Shown: positions 21,943 to 31,458 of the stretch, one piece after another
Layout: each line of letters begins with the position of its first letter
How positions within the stretch are numbered: the stretch's first letter is position 1
Origin: Conus ventricosus
Taxonomy: Eukaryota; Mollusca; Gastropoda; Neogastropoda; Conidae
DNA: 64,000 bases
NCBI GenBank assembly: GCA_018398815.1
Contig: CM031596.1
Location: 66,249,442-66,313,441, forward strand
Reading direction: 5' to 3'
Notes under the pieces: model-generated
Told to the model about the DNA's origin: nothing
Seen by the model: only the letters and a program-made list of their open reading frames with translations
The model's database searches: none
Made by a program: the position numbers and the translations under genes

Positions 21943-22052
21943 GTGTGTCTTTCTGTTGTGTGTGTCTCGTGTGTGTGTGTTGTGTGTGTGTGTGTGTGTG
22001 TGTGTTCTGTGTGTGTGTGTGTGTGTGTGTTGTGTGTGTGTGTGTGGTTGTG

Positions 22053-22083
<31 letters not shown>

Positions 22084-22095
22084 TGTGTGTGTGTG

Positions 22096-22155
<60 letters not shown>

Positions 22156-22163
22156 TGGTGGTG

Positions 22164-22194
<31 letters not shown>

Positions 22195-22205
22195 TGTGTA
22201 GGTGC
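21870..22205. repeat. (GT)n microsatellite, interrupted
   Basis: About 330 bp of GT repeats broken by TGTGGTG, TTGTG and a few TCTCGT-type interruptions. The open frames through it in several registers are artefacts of the dinucleotide. Confidence 0.95.
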
Positions 22206-22336
22206 TGGTAGGTAGTGTGGGGGTGGGGGGGTGGGGGGGCGTAGGGGGAGGTGGGGGGGGGGGGGGGGTATGAATGCTGTCTTTTAAACAAGAAAGTAGG
22301 ATTTTTTTTTTTTAATTACAAATGTGCACACACGAG
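22206..22336. repeat. G-rich tract followed by T-rich spacer
   Basis: Runs of G5-G17 (22221-22268) followed by a T14 run at 22304-22313 and beyond. The G-runs could form quadruplex structures. No gene is seen. Confidence 0.7.
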
Positions 22337-22977
22337 TCACTTAGTGTCTATGGAGACGATGTGACGATTGATTTGAAGATTCAGTATGTATGATTTCACT
22401 CTTTTTTTAGTTCTAACAGAAAAAAAGGAGCAATGCGGCGGGGGGATTGCCAAAAGTTGCAAAATATCTAATTTTAGTTTCCCCACGCCGATAGTTCGTC
22501 GCAATCGAGTAATATTATATGTTAACATTGCTGCAAACAGTTTCGTGTCGTCTTCAGCAGATCGGAAACTGTGATGATTGTTGATGGCATGAATCGTCCA
22601 CAACACTTCAGCTTTTAACTTTTAACACATCTGTCCCACTTGCTGTTATTGTGGATTGGCTGACGATTCTTAGTGAGGAAAGGGTCTGACCTGATGTTGA
22701 TGAATTTGATGATTGCCGAACGAAGTCCGTAAGACTAACTACCAGCCTACTCGCGTTTTCCAATTCCACATATTTTTCCTCTTTCCGTGACTTGCAACCG
22801 CGATTCGCCCACTGCCCGAACATCAACGGTCTTTTTGCACACTTTACGGAAAAACGCATGTTTGTTGTCTCTGCATTCAGTGATCCAGCTTCGATATTCT
22901 TCCTTCTGTAACCACAACGGATCAAATGCGCAATTTCCCTTAGGCATGATGACAGACGCAACAGTGTTGGCATTCAC
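22337..22977 (-). pseudogene. Transposase-like protein remnant with N-terminal C2H2/BED-type finger
   Basis: From 22977 the frame gives FDPLWLQKEEYRSWI, then AFFRKVCKKTVDVRAVGES, resembling the N-terminal finger of hAT-derived and ZMYM/BED-like repeat proteins. After a shift near 22790, 22608-22973 continues SLTDFVRQ and later TASGTDVLKVKS. 22337-22606 adds LWTIHAINNHHSFRSAEDD and TKLFAAM, matching the common LWT...HSFRS...LF..MF block of this family. Two or more frame breaks and missing downstream catalytic sequence make it a fragment. The family name is from memory of the motif order and is not certain. Confidence 0.5.
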
Positions 22978-22989
22978 CGAAGATTAAGG

Positions 22990-23347
22990 AGCATGGCGCA
23001 CTTTGTCGGAAGTCGAACTGCGCATGCGCAAACAATAACCAACTATTGAATTGCTTCCCTTTGCTTGAAAAGCAGACGACACACAGAACGATTCGAGAGG
23101 CGAAAATCGATGTCCGAAGTCTTGTTCACTGGATCTGGATCTGGAACAATACGTCGCAGAAGCCAATCAACGGCTATAAACGCGACGGAATGGGGAGAGC
23201 GCAAAAATAGTTTTAAAAGCCACCACTTTGTCCTCACAATCTTCTACTGGGTTAAGGTCTCTGTGAGTAGCCACAACAGGTTTTCTACAGGTTTTAAAAA
23301 AAAAAAGACAAAAAAAGCTGGCTAAAAACTCTACTGCTGTCTGGATG
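22990..23347. other. Unassigned sequence
   Basis: Moderately CpG-containing and without a convincing ORF. It includes GCGCATGCGCAAACAATAACC at 23020-23040 and an A10 run near 23297. Nothing recognised. Confidence 0.3.
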
Positions 23348-23545
23348 CTAGTAAGCAGGCGATGTTGATCTGCCAAGTGCTGCTGTAAATGCACTGACAG
23401 AGCCTGCACTGACGATATCCTCCCCCAGATGATTCCAGTCCATCACTGTCCGCACGAAGAAGGAGTGGGTGTACTGACTTGTGTTACAGACATGTAGTTT
23501 GAAGCCGCGAGTGTTACTGACCACACGGTGTTCTGTAATATCAGG
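23348..23545 (-). pseudogene. C-terminal end of a CR1/Jockey-type LINE ORF2
   Basis: Reads EHRVVSNTRGFKLHV, YTHSFFVRTVMDWNHL and GEDIVSAGSVSAFTAALGRS before a stop at 23348. The order (basic block, SFF.RT..DWN.LP, then a short amphipathic tail with a SV..F..AL motif) is the usual last 60 residues of CR1/L2/Jockey-like reverse transcriptase ORFs. The rest of the ORF is not present to the right, so this is a 5'-truncated fragment. Confidence 0.6.
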
Positions 23546-23577
23546 GTTGCACATCCACGTCGGACATCGGACATAGA

Positions 23578-24540
23578 CCGATTGCACATGCAAAATGTCC
23601 GATATAACTGGCAGTGAAGAGGACAAATGTCCCATTACTTTGCCGAAAACGCGGTCACTGTCCGATAGCTTTCCGATGCTCACGGACATGGCACCGGCCG
23701 TTTATATCAAGCCCGCATAATTAATTGAGTCCGACCGTCGTACAGAACTCCAGTCTGTAACTTTAGTGTAAGCCCACTGCCCAGTGAATCACTAGGCCTA
23801 TTAGCCTACTAGTCCCGTGTGCCACTGGCACTAAGCTTAGTGGCGAGCCGTGGCGGTCTATTTTTAGCTCGTTGGCTTGCAACTCTGCCTCCCTGACTCG
23901 CAGAGGCGCTCAGCCAGCGAGGTACACGGCTCGCAGCTGAGAGCTCGCAGCCAGCTTGTGTCAGGGTTATTTTTAGCGTAAAGCGACTAAAGAGCGATAA
24001 GCCTTGTACTTGTTACGTGTTGTAGGCCATGTAGGCACATGTTGCTGAAGCGGAGACTGGAAAGGAATCCTTGCTCCACGACGAGGGTGCAAATGGAAGG
24101 ACCAAGTGATGTCAAGGGGGAATCAGAATGGGTGTTCAGGGTGACAGAAAAGTGGGGAGAGAAAAGGAAAAGAATGCTCTTCAACCAAAAAGACGACTCC
24201 AAATGAATCAATATTGTACTTGAATACTAGCATTAGCAATGAATAGTGATTTAGGAAAGACACTGCCTCTGTGTGTGTGACTGTGTGTGTGTGTGGACTA
24301 GTAATAGTATGTTTACCAAACATGGCTTCCCACTCTAGGAATATAGTCAGCTTTTGTAATACCATTAAATTTTTGTGTGCATAAAACTTAACATACATTC
24401 AATCTGGCTTGCGTTCAAAATGTCCGATTGATTTTGTTATGAAGAGGACAAATGTCCTATTACTTCAGGGTGGTCCAGGACATTTGTCCTATAGATACTG
24501 CTAAGGATGTACAACCCTGTAATATTGAAGACTTTGAAGT
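23578..24540. repeat. Two related copies of an AATGTCCGAT / GAGGACAAATGTCC repeat flanking unassigned DNA
   Basis: The 23595-23640 block has AAAATGTCCGAT followed by GAAGAGGACAAATGTCCCAT. 24418-24470 repeats AAAATGTCCGATTG followed by GAAGAGGACAAATGTCCTAT, in the same orientation. Short CGGACAT and ATGTCC words recur around both. Between them lie a CAGCCAGCGAGG-type GC-rich patch and two short GT tracts, without genes. It may be a dispersed repeat family; no TIRs or tail were found. Confidence 0.4.
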
Positions 24541-24915
24541 CCTCATACTTGGGGGGTCGTGTCCGTCTGCGGCCAGCACTCACAGGGGTCAGGAAGTTTT
24601 GGGGGGGAATGGCGGGGATGAGATTTCCCGCTATCTTGAACATCAGGTCTAGTCATGCCTGTCTGCGATGATCAGCCAGCGGGGGGAGATTCAAATCCCG
24701 CAGCATTCGGCTTACGCAACCTGGTTCGCGTTTGTTCTCCGATTCGTCTTCAAATGTTACGGTCAGTTTTGGTCCGAAAAACGATTTTTAAGGGGATTTC
24801 AAGGGATGGTAGGGATATCTGCAGTATTCAAGGGTTTTCAAGGGCCTTTTTGACCCAGTTGTATTTTAAAGGGTTTTCAAGGGTCTTCAAGGGGCGTACG
24901 AACCCTGTATATATA
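24541..24915. other. Unassigned repeat-like sequence
   Basis: Contains four short TTTTCAAGGG-type repeats (24790-24895, AAGGGGATTTCAAGGGAT, AAGGGTTTTCAAGGG and similar). This could be a decayed element edge. No coding signal. Confidence 0.3.
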
Positions 24916-26454
24916 TATACCGACTTCCATTAAAAACGCGAAAACAAAACAGGCAGAAGGGGTAAATTTTATTGGTCACAATTGTACAGAGTGCGAGAAT
25001 TCAACGTGATTTGATTCATTACACCGGTAATGTGTGAAAATGTCATCAGCAATATGTCTTTTGTGTGGAAATCCAAGGTCACGTGACAAACCAGCTTGAA
25101 GTCCTAATACCGTGTGTGGCCACCATTTGCGTTGACAACTGCTTGACACCTGCGGCTCATTGAGTGGACGAGGTGGTTGATGCGTCCCCTTGGCACACCA
25201 GCCCACACATGGACGATGGCCTGGTGAAGTTGAGCCACTGTTGCTGGTCGTGGACGCAGGAGGTCCAACCGTCTGCCAAGTTCATCCCAAAAACGTTCTA
25301 TTGGGTTTAAATCGGGACCGAGGGCTGACCAGGGCAGCACATTGACGTTGTTATGCTGAAGAAATTGCTGGGTGGCCCTGGCGGTGTGTGGTCTTGCATG
25401 GTCCTGTTGGAATGTCCAGTTTGGGTGTTGCGCAAAAAAAGGAATGACATGGGGTCTGAGCACCTGGTTGATGTAGCGCTGTGCATTGACACCCTGTCCT
25501 CGACCAGGACCAATGTTCTGAAAGATGACTGGTCCTATGGCGTGGTTAATGCCAATTGCACCCCATATCATAACGTTCGGGCCTCCCCAGGGGTTCCGCT
25601 CTACCACACAGGAGTCAGCATAGCGTTCACCAGGTCGACGCCATATTCTGACACGACCGTCAGCCATGTCAATACAAAAACGGCTCTCATCTGAGAACAG
25701 TATGCGTCCCCACCGCTGCCTGCGCCAGTTGATTCGGGCTTGTGCCCACTGCAGCCTGTCCTGCCGGTGTCTTGGTGTCAGTACCGGACCTCTGTGAGGA
25801 CGCCTACATGCCAGCCCGTTCTCCTGAAGACGCCGCCGCACAGTGTTGAGGCTGATTCGTTGCTGGAGATTCCCAGGCACCTGTCGAGCAGTGTTAGCGA
25901 CTGTTTGCCGCCTGTCCCACAGATGGGTTTGAACAAGATGGCGATCCTCTCTTGGTGTGGTGACCCGAGGACGGCCTGGCCGGGGACGATCATCAGTGGT
26001 ACCAGTGACTCGCATGCGGTGCTGCAGACGACAGATGGTTGAGATGTGGACGTTAAAGATGTTGGCGACCTGCCTGGCATCCACACCAGCCTCCAGATGG
26101 CCTAGGGCACGATTGCGTTCCTCTGCTCGTAGTCTTGGCATCTCTGTAGCGCTCAGACAGCAAGTCGTTACCTGAACCTTGTAGCGCGGCTTTATAAAGG
26201 CTGCATGCCCGCGTACTTGTCGCTGGTTAACTTTGCTCTGCATGGTGTGCACGTGCCTCACATGCAGCAACCAGTTTGCCATTTTTGTTGACCCTCCAAT
26301 GCCGGGAATGATGTGCTGCTCACACAATATTTTCACTGCACGTGAGTCTTGGACCCAAACAACTTGCCACAATGGTTCAATATTGTATATTCACCCCTTT
26401 TCACCCGAAAAATAGCCTTTCAATTTTTCGCGTTTTTTTATGGAAGTCAGTATA
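24916..26454 (-). mobile_element. Tc1/mariner transposon, about 1.54 kb
   Basis: The ends form inverted repeats of about 30 bp. Left: TATACCGACTTCCAT then an A-run and CGCGAAAA. Right, reversed: TATACTGACTTCCAT then an A-run and CGCGAAAA. They lie in a TA-rich site, consistent with the TA duplication of Tc1 elements. One minus-strand transposase gene fills the interior. Length and structure match a full-length element. Confidence 0.85.
25104..26141 (-). CDS. Tc1-family DD34E transposase, intact
   Basis: A 346-residue open frame starting MPRLRAEERNRALGHLEAG; the longer open stretch to 26372 is 5'UTR read-through. N-terminal paired-like helix-turn-helix domains (residues ~1-110) bind the inverted repeats, with a GRPR AT-hook-like motif in RPRPGRPRVTTPREDR. 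The catalytic core shows LFSDESRFCID (D1), WTFQQDHARPHTA (D2) and LGPDLNPIERFWDELGRR (E), with exactly 34 residues between D2 and E. It cuts and pastes the element at TA sites in the nucleus. There are no stops or frameshifts, unlike every other transposon gene in this window, so the copy may be young. Confidence 0.9.
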   Translation of the reverse strand: MPRLRAEERNRALGHLEAGVDARQVANIFNVHISTICRLQHRMRVTGTTDDRPRPGRPRVTTPREDRHLVQTHLWDRRQTVANTARQVPGNLQQRISLNTVRRRLQENGLACRRPHRGPVLTPRHRQDRLQWAQARINWRRQRWGRILFSDESRFCIDMADGRVRIWRRPGERYADSCVVERNPWGGPNVMIWGAIGINHAIGPVIFQNIGPGRGQGVNAQRYINQVLRPHVIPFFAQHPNWTFQQDHARPHTARATQQFLQHNNVNVLPWSALGPDLNPIERFWDELGRRLDLLRPRPATVAQLHQAIVHVWAGVPRGRINHLVHSMSRRCQAVVNANGGHTRY

Positions 26455-26465
26455 TAAAATATTAC

Positions 26466-28567
26466 ATATGGGTCAGTCTCCAGAGTTGTGCCCCACTTAC
26501 CCCTTACTTAATTAATATTTGTTTAAAAATCTCAGAAATGTTAGTTAACAAATTTGAGTTACACACACATCAATTACACATTGAATATGCAGCACAAACA
26601 GTTTACAGGCCTAGCGCTGCATTAAAAATGTGTTTGATGCTAAAACCTTCTGATTTTGATCAGAAAATGGCGACCTGGAGTGTGACATCGTTTTGCCTGT
26701 CACAAATAGTCATTAAATGTGTACAAAAGAAACATGCAAATGATTAAGAAAGTGGTTTACATCATTGCTTTTTAATTGTTTTTAACTGTGTTTGACATAA
26801 ACATATCAGTCGACTTGGCTTCTATTAGATATTAGCACACAAAAAAATCACTGTCCAACGTAAACTTTCGTTACCGGTGTTAACTCGTGCGTTCTGGACG
26901 ACGAATGTACTAAACGCGGATGAATATGGCACTACTTTTATGGGTACAGATTGGAGGAAGAATCCCATGTTGTGATAGTTATGAACTTTTTAAAAATTGA
27001 AACTGATTGGACTTCAAAATCGGATTTGAATAAACTGATCGAACATCGTTTCCGGAATTTTATGTTACGTTGGACCAAACAAATCAATCGTGTGTGAAAA
27101 AAAAATCAAACGATTTGGAACTATTTTGTTCTATTCATGCACACAAATGTGGCGGAAGCATCTATACGCGTATTTCGGCCATGTGTCCATTGTGAATCAA
27201 ACAGGCGGCCGGTTCGAAGTTGTGGTTACCGAAAATCCCAAACAGTTACTCTGGACCACGTTGTTGCAGAGGTGCACTTGCACCTTTGTTTTTTCCTTCT
27301 ACATCTGTTGTTCATATGCATTGAATTATTTAAACCACCTCATTGAAGATTAAGCTTAATATTAGTTATGTTTTGTGAGTCTTTTTTGCTTGTTTAGGGT
27401 TGTATTGTCCCGTGATTGCGGTCTGATGATTTCCGTTTCCTTGTTACATTGGACAACAGTTGAAAGCGCTTAAATATTTACAAAATATCAACTGTTTAGC
27501 CTTTCTATTTTTGTATCATGAATGTCTTATCATTTAGCAACAGTAAAGTCAGAGATCTGTCCAATTTCCCAAACATAAAAGCTGTTGTAGATTCTGATAG
27601 ATTTTTTTTGTTTCTGTGTTACATTGGACCGTGGTTTCCTGGTTACATTGGACATGAACAGTTGAAAGCGCTTAAATATTTACAAAATATCAACTGTTTA
27701 GTTTTCTATTTTTGTATTATGAATGTCTTATCATTTAGCAACTGTAAAGTCAGAGATCTGTCCAATTTCCCAAACATAAAAGCTGTTGTAGATTCTGATA
27801 GATTTTTTTTGTTTCTGCGTTACATTGGACCGTGGTTTCCTGGTTACATTGGACATGAACAGTTGAAAGCGCTTAAATATTTACAAAATATCAACTGTTT
27901 AGCTTTTCTATTTTTGTATCATGAATGTCTTATCATTTAGCAACAGTAAAATCAGAGATTTGTCCCGTTTCCCAAATAAAAAAGCTGTTGTAGGTTCTGA
28001 TAGTATTTTTGGTTCCTGTGTTACATTGGACTTTAAAAAAATGTAATAGGGCAGAAATATTTCAAAAGTGGAGAAATCAGTTTCTGTCTGCAAGTTTTAA
28101 CAAAGTCCAAGGTCACTGCTGCCCAAAATAGGGAAAGTTGGCTGAAAATTGGTTTTAGAGTAAACGCATGGAGAAAAAAAACCCACATTTTTTGGTATCG
28201 TTTTTGACACAATTCAGCATATAAATCATTCGTCAAAATTATGTGTTGAAACAGTTGTGTTGCATTTACTTGGGTGCTCATTACTGTTTTCATGATGAAT
28301 AAAGGTCTGTAGTGCTCTCACATTCTTAGTTTTGTTTCAATTTGTGAAGTGTTTAGTTACCGTGTTACATTGGACACACAAGTGTGTGAGTGATTTTAAC
28401 ATGAGTACAATCAAAGACAAACATCCATGCTGTTAAATATTTAATAAAACTTGATTATTTAGACCTCAAACTATGCAAAAAGTGTAAAAAGCATGTACTC
28501 TTGGGATTTTTTATGTTTGTGGTCTGTGTCACATTATTGGTACACAACTCTGGAGACTGACCCATAT
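26466..28567. mobile_element. 2.1 kb non-autonomous element with perfect 25 bp terminal inverted repeats
   Basis: The left end 26466-26490 begins ATATGGGTCAGTCTCC. The right end 28543-28567 is its exact reverse complement over 25 of 25 bases. If ATAT is a target duplication the inverted repeat proper is 21 bp. No ORF inside resembles a transposase. The interior is AT-rich and holds a 201 bp tandem array and many copies of TTACATTGGAC. The superfamily is not recognised. It starts 12 bp beyond the Tc1 element. Confidence 0.7.
27444..28031. repeat. 201 bp tandem repeat, about 2.9 copies, inside the 2.1 kb element
   Basis: The word TGAAAGCGCTTAAATATT recurs at 27461, 27663 and about 27864 (spacing 202 and 201). 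Each unit also has CAGTAAAGTCAGAGAT or close, and a pair of TTACATTGGAC words 24 bp apart. The units are nearly identical, pointing to recent expansion. Confidence 0.85.
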
Positions 28568-28788
28568 ACATGTGTAGAATTTGATTACCTTGTATCCCGA
28601 TGGCATCATCTTGTGACACGATGACATGCACCATCAAAATACAGTAGTACTGTAGAAATTTTTACTTTTTCATTGAAAAGAAAAATGTAAACAGATCTTG
28701 AACAATAACCATTAAAAAAAAATTGCAATTCAACATTTTTTCTGAGAAGTTATGTTTCAGAACTTTTAAATCTTTTAATGACCTGTAT
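28568..28788. other. Spacer between the 2.1 kb element and the DIRS element
   Basis: AT-rich, with an A9 run near 28714. No feature recognised. It may include the degraded terminal sequence of the DIRS element. Confidence 0.3.
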
Positions 28789-29563
28789 TCAAGATTTTAC
28801 ATTCGATCTCACTAATGGATATCTAATGGGTTGGAGGCAGTAGTGGTTGTGTGTCCAGACAGTCAAATCACATTGTCTCTCATGCAGCCAGAGTGTGCGG
28901 TCTTCATCGTCTGAGGCGAGGATAGAGGTCAGAAGATGAACAGAGAAAGTAGGAGGAGGAGAACCTTGTGACTGGTTTGGGGCTAAGAATTCGGGGAGGA
29001 ACCGAATAGCCATCGATCCATCCGGTTCAAAGGCTACATCTCCAGGAAGGCCACTCAGAGCACAGACTTCACTGCAGCACCTCCTCGAAGCCAGAGAAAC
29101 TGGAAAGGCCGTCTTGAAGGAGAGCACTCCCTGATGGGCTCATAATGAGGGAGCCTCAGGGAGGAGAGGACTAGAAAGAAGTCCGATGCCAGGGTACAGC
29201 GGGGGGGGGGGGGGGGGGGGTTCGAGCCTCTTGTTGAGCTACTCCCCTGATGAGATCCCACAAGAGGGGGTCATCCGCAAAGGAAGGGCTGCTTAACTGG
29301 CTAATGATGGTGCAGATAGCAACTATGTGAACCATCACAGAGGAGGCTGCAAAGTTTTTCTCAAGTGAGAGGGGAAGTGGGGCAAAACCACATGGGAGGA
29401 GCACCAAGAAAACCGGCCGTTTCAGTGGACATTGTATACCCCCTGTGTGCCCCTCCTGTGAGCTTGCTCCACAAGGCCAATTACTGCTGGGGAAGTGCCT
29501 TGTGTAGACAGCACCTCCCGCACAGTAGCCAGGCATCAAGGTCTCGCTCGTCTGGATTGCCAT
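28789..29563 (-). pseudogene. DIRS tyrosine recombinase fragment
   Basis: 29171-29563 carries the N-terminal core-binding part, with HIVAICTIISQLSSPSFADD then PLLWDLIRGVAQQEART. 28789-29127 continues LSFKTAFPVSLASRRCCSEV, where the SRR..SE stretch matches the first catalytic arginine region of DIRS recombinases, and CALSGLPGDVAFEPDG. The later H-x-x-R and Y residues are not found because the sequence changes frame and ends. It would recombine a circular cDNA into the genome; this copy cannot. Confidence 0.6.
29202..29220. repeat. G19 homopolymer inside the DIRS element
   Basis: A run of about 19 G interrupts the recombinase coding region between QEART and the following segment. Confidence 0.9.
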
Positions 29564-29622
29564 GTGAAATGCCTGACCATGGCTGGAGCGGGGACCTTGT
29601 CAGGGTGAGCTTTATCAGAGGC

Positions 29623-30069
29623 TCATGGGACAAGTGTAATAGATCTTGAAACCAACTTTGGGCTGGCCAGCAGGAGGCCATGAGGATCAGTGTGCCCAAG
29701 TCTTCCCTCGCTTTCCATAGAACTTTTCCCAGGATAGGAAATGGCGGGAAAGCACACACAACCTATCAGGCCCGACCACGGGATGGATAGAGCGTCCACC
29801 GCCAGAGCCTCTGGATCCGAAACTGGAGATATATATAGCTGGAGGCGGCAGCTGAACCTGGTAGCAAACAGGTCTACTTGTGGTTTGAACCACGCAGCCA
29901 AGACTGGCTCCATGACCGAATGGACCAGAGTCCATTCTGAGGGAAGGATCATGTGCGACCTGCTGAGGGAGTCCGCGAGAATGTTTATCTTCTCTGGAAG
30001 TGCTTGGCCGAGATCCGGATGGACTGATCCTCACACCAGAGCTGTTCCACCCTCAAAAGACAAGGAGCG

Positions 30070-30131
<62 letters not shown>

Positions 30132-30490
30132 GTTAACATAACAAGCCAGAGTTCTGTTGTCCATGTTCAGGAGAACATGTTTCCCTGTCAGAAAGGGAAG
30201 AAACTCCCCGAGGGCTTGAAAGACCGCCTCCAGCTCCAGCAGGTTGATGTGCCAGGACCTCATCTCCTCTGGCCATCACCCGGCCACCGTCAGAGAGCCC
30301 ATGTGGGCCCCCACCCCAAGTTGGATGCGTCCGTGAACAGGTACTCCTGAGGAGGGGGAGGCCTGATGGAGATTCCCTGGGAAAACCAGGTGTTGGAGTG
30401 CCACTGGGTGGCTGAGGTTTGGAACCAATGGCCTAGAGGAACCAGCAGGTCCCAAGACTGTGACGTTTGGGGCCAACGCTTCCAAAATTG
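29623..30490 (-). pseudogene. DIRS RNase H domain and following region
   Basis: Around 30330 the sequence reads YLFTDASNLGWGAHMG (first catalytic D). At 30263-29985 it continues HINLLELEAVFQAL (catalytic E region) and GKHVLLNMDNRTLACYVNR (second D). Then, after a CA microsatellite, 29623-29952 gives FKPQVDLFATRFSC and PVSDPEALAVDALSIPW. This HIN.LEL...DN order is diagnostic of DIRS RNase H. Frame breaks and the microsatellite destroy the product. Confidence 0.7.
30069..30128. repeat. (CA)n microsatellite within DIRS RNase H
   Basis: About 58 bp of CA repeats with one TA interruption, inserted right after the codons for CYVNR, where related elements read QGG. Confidence 0.95.
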
Positions 30491-30751
30491 GCGTCAGAAC
30501 TGGCGCTTGTGCAGCCTACCAAGAGGTACAAGGGGGGTTTAACAACTCCATCAATCCCAGAAGGGGGGCCAACTTCCTGGCCGGTGCCTGATCTAGAGAC
30601 AGGAGGTGGGCTCAGAGGACCCAGAGGCGTAGTAGACACTCTGGGGCTGGAGATACAAACACCTGGTTGTGTCAAAAGATATGCCCAGGAACTGGAACTG
30701 CTGTGACAGGGTGAGGTCTGACTTCTCCTCATTGCGAACAAACACCAAGTC

Positions 30752-31245
30752 TCAACAGAGGTCTAGCACCTGGAGAACCTGTTGGGAGCACTGAGTGTTG
30801 GACGAGGCTAGGAGAAGCCAATCGTCGAGATGGGCCTTAAGGCAGATTCCCCTCTCCCGAAGTACATGCAAAGTTCCTGGGCGACCTCCGTGAACACTCA
30901 CGGGGCTGGGGCCAGACCAAAGGGAAGGGCCCTGAACTGGAAGACCCAGCACTCCAAACGAACAGAAGATACTTCCTGTCCCTTGGGTGGATCAGGAGGT
31001 GGAAGTATGCATCCTTCACGTCGATGGATAACGCCCAGTCGCCCGGGTGCATAGCATCTTGGATTGACATGGGGGTTTCCATCCGAAAGTGGAGGTCTCA
31101 GAGGAACCTGTTCAGGGGTGAGAGGTCCACAACTGACCTCCAACCCCCAGAAACTTTGGGGACCACAAAGATTCGGCCATAAATCCCGGAGAGAACAGGA
31201 AATTACCTCCTCTGTCGCCCCCTTGACTAAAACTAGTAAAAGCAA
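30752..31245 (-). pseudogene. DIRS reverse transcriptase fragment
   Basis: 31082-30837 has DWALSIDVKDAYFHLLIHPR (palm D, the DVKDAYFH signature of DIRS/Ty3-like RT) and KYLLFVW. 30898-31245 has FQFRALPFGLAPAP. 30752-30952 has GICLKAHLDDWLLLAS with the catalytic DD. Three frames are needed, so it is a broken copy. Confidence 0.75.
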
Positions 31246-31458
31246 AAGGACCTCCTGGTCTAAGACCTAAGAGGCCTAGGCCCCGAGGAGAAGCGAAAGG
31301 AGGGAAGGGCTTGAGGGAGGCATTTCATGAACCCCTTGGAAGGTGAAACCCCAACCTGGTCACCCAAAAGGCCCACTAGCTTGTGGGAAGCCTTTTCCAG
31401 GCACTGAATCACTGGGACAGACTGCCCACATAGGTAATAGCCACAGATCGGGGGTTAG

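Noticed and set aside
21788..22291. Open frames of 110-160 codons on both strands reading CVCVCV or HTHTHT
   Set aside because: They are the GT/CA microsatellite translated; any dinucleotide repeat without a stop is open in several frames.
26142..26372. 77-residue N-terminal extension of the Tc1 transposase
   Set aside because: Tc1 transposases are about 340-350 residues and begin just before the helix-turn-helix; the extension lies in the 5'UTR and its composition differs.
30000..30350. Plus-strand ORFs opposite the DIRS RNase H
   Set aside because: Antisense to recognisable DIRS motifs and extended by the CA microsatellite.
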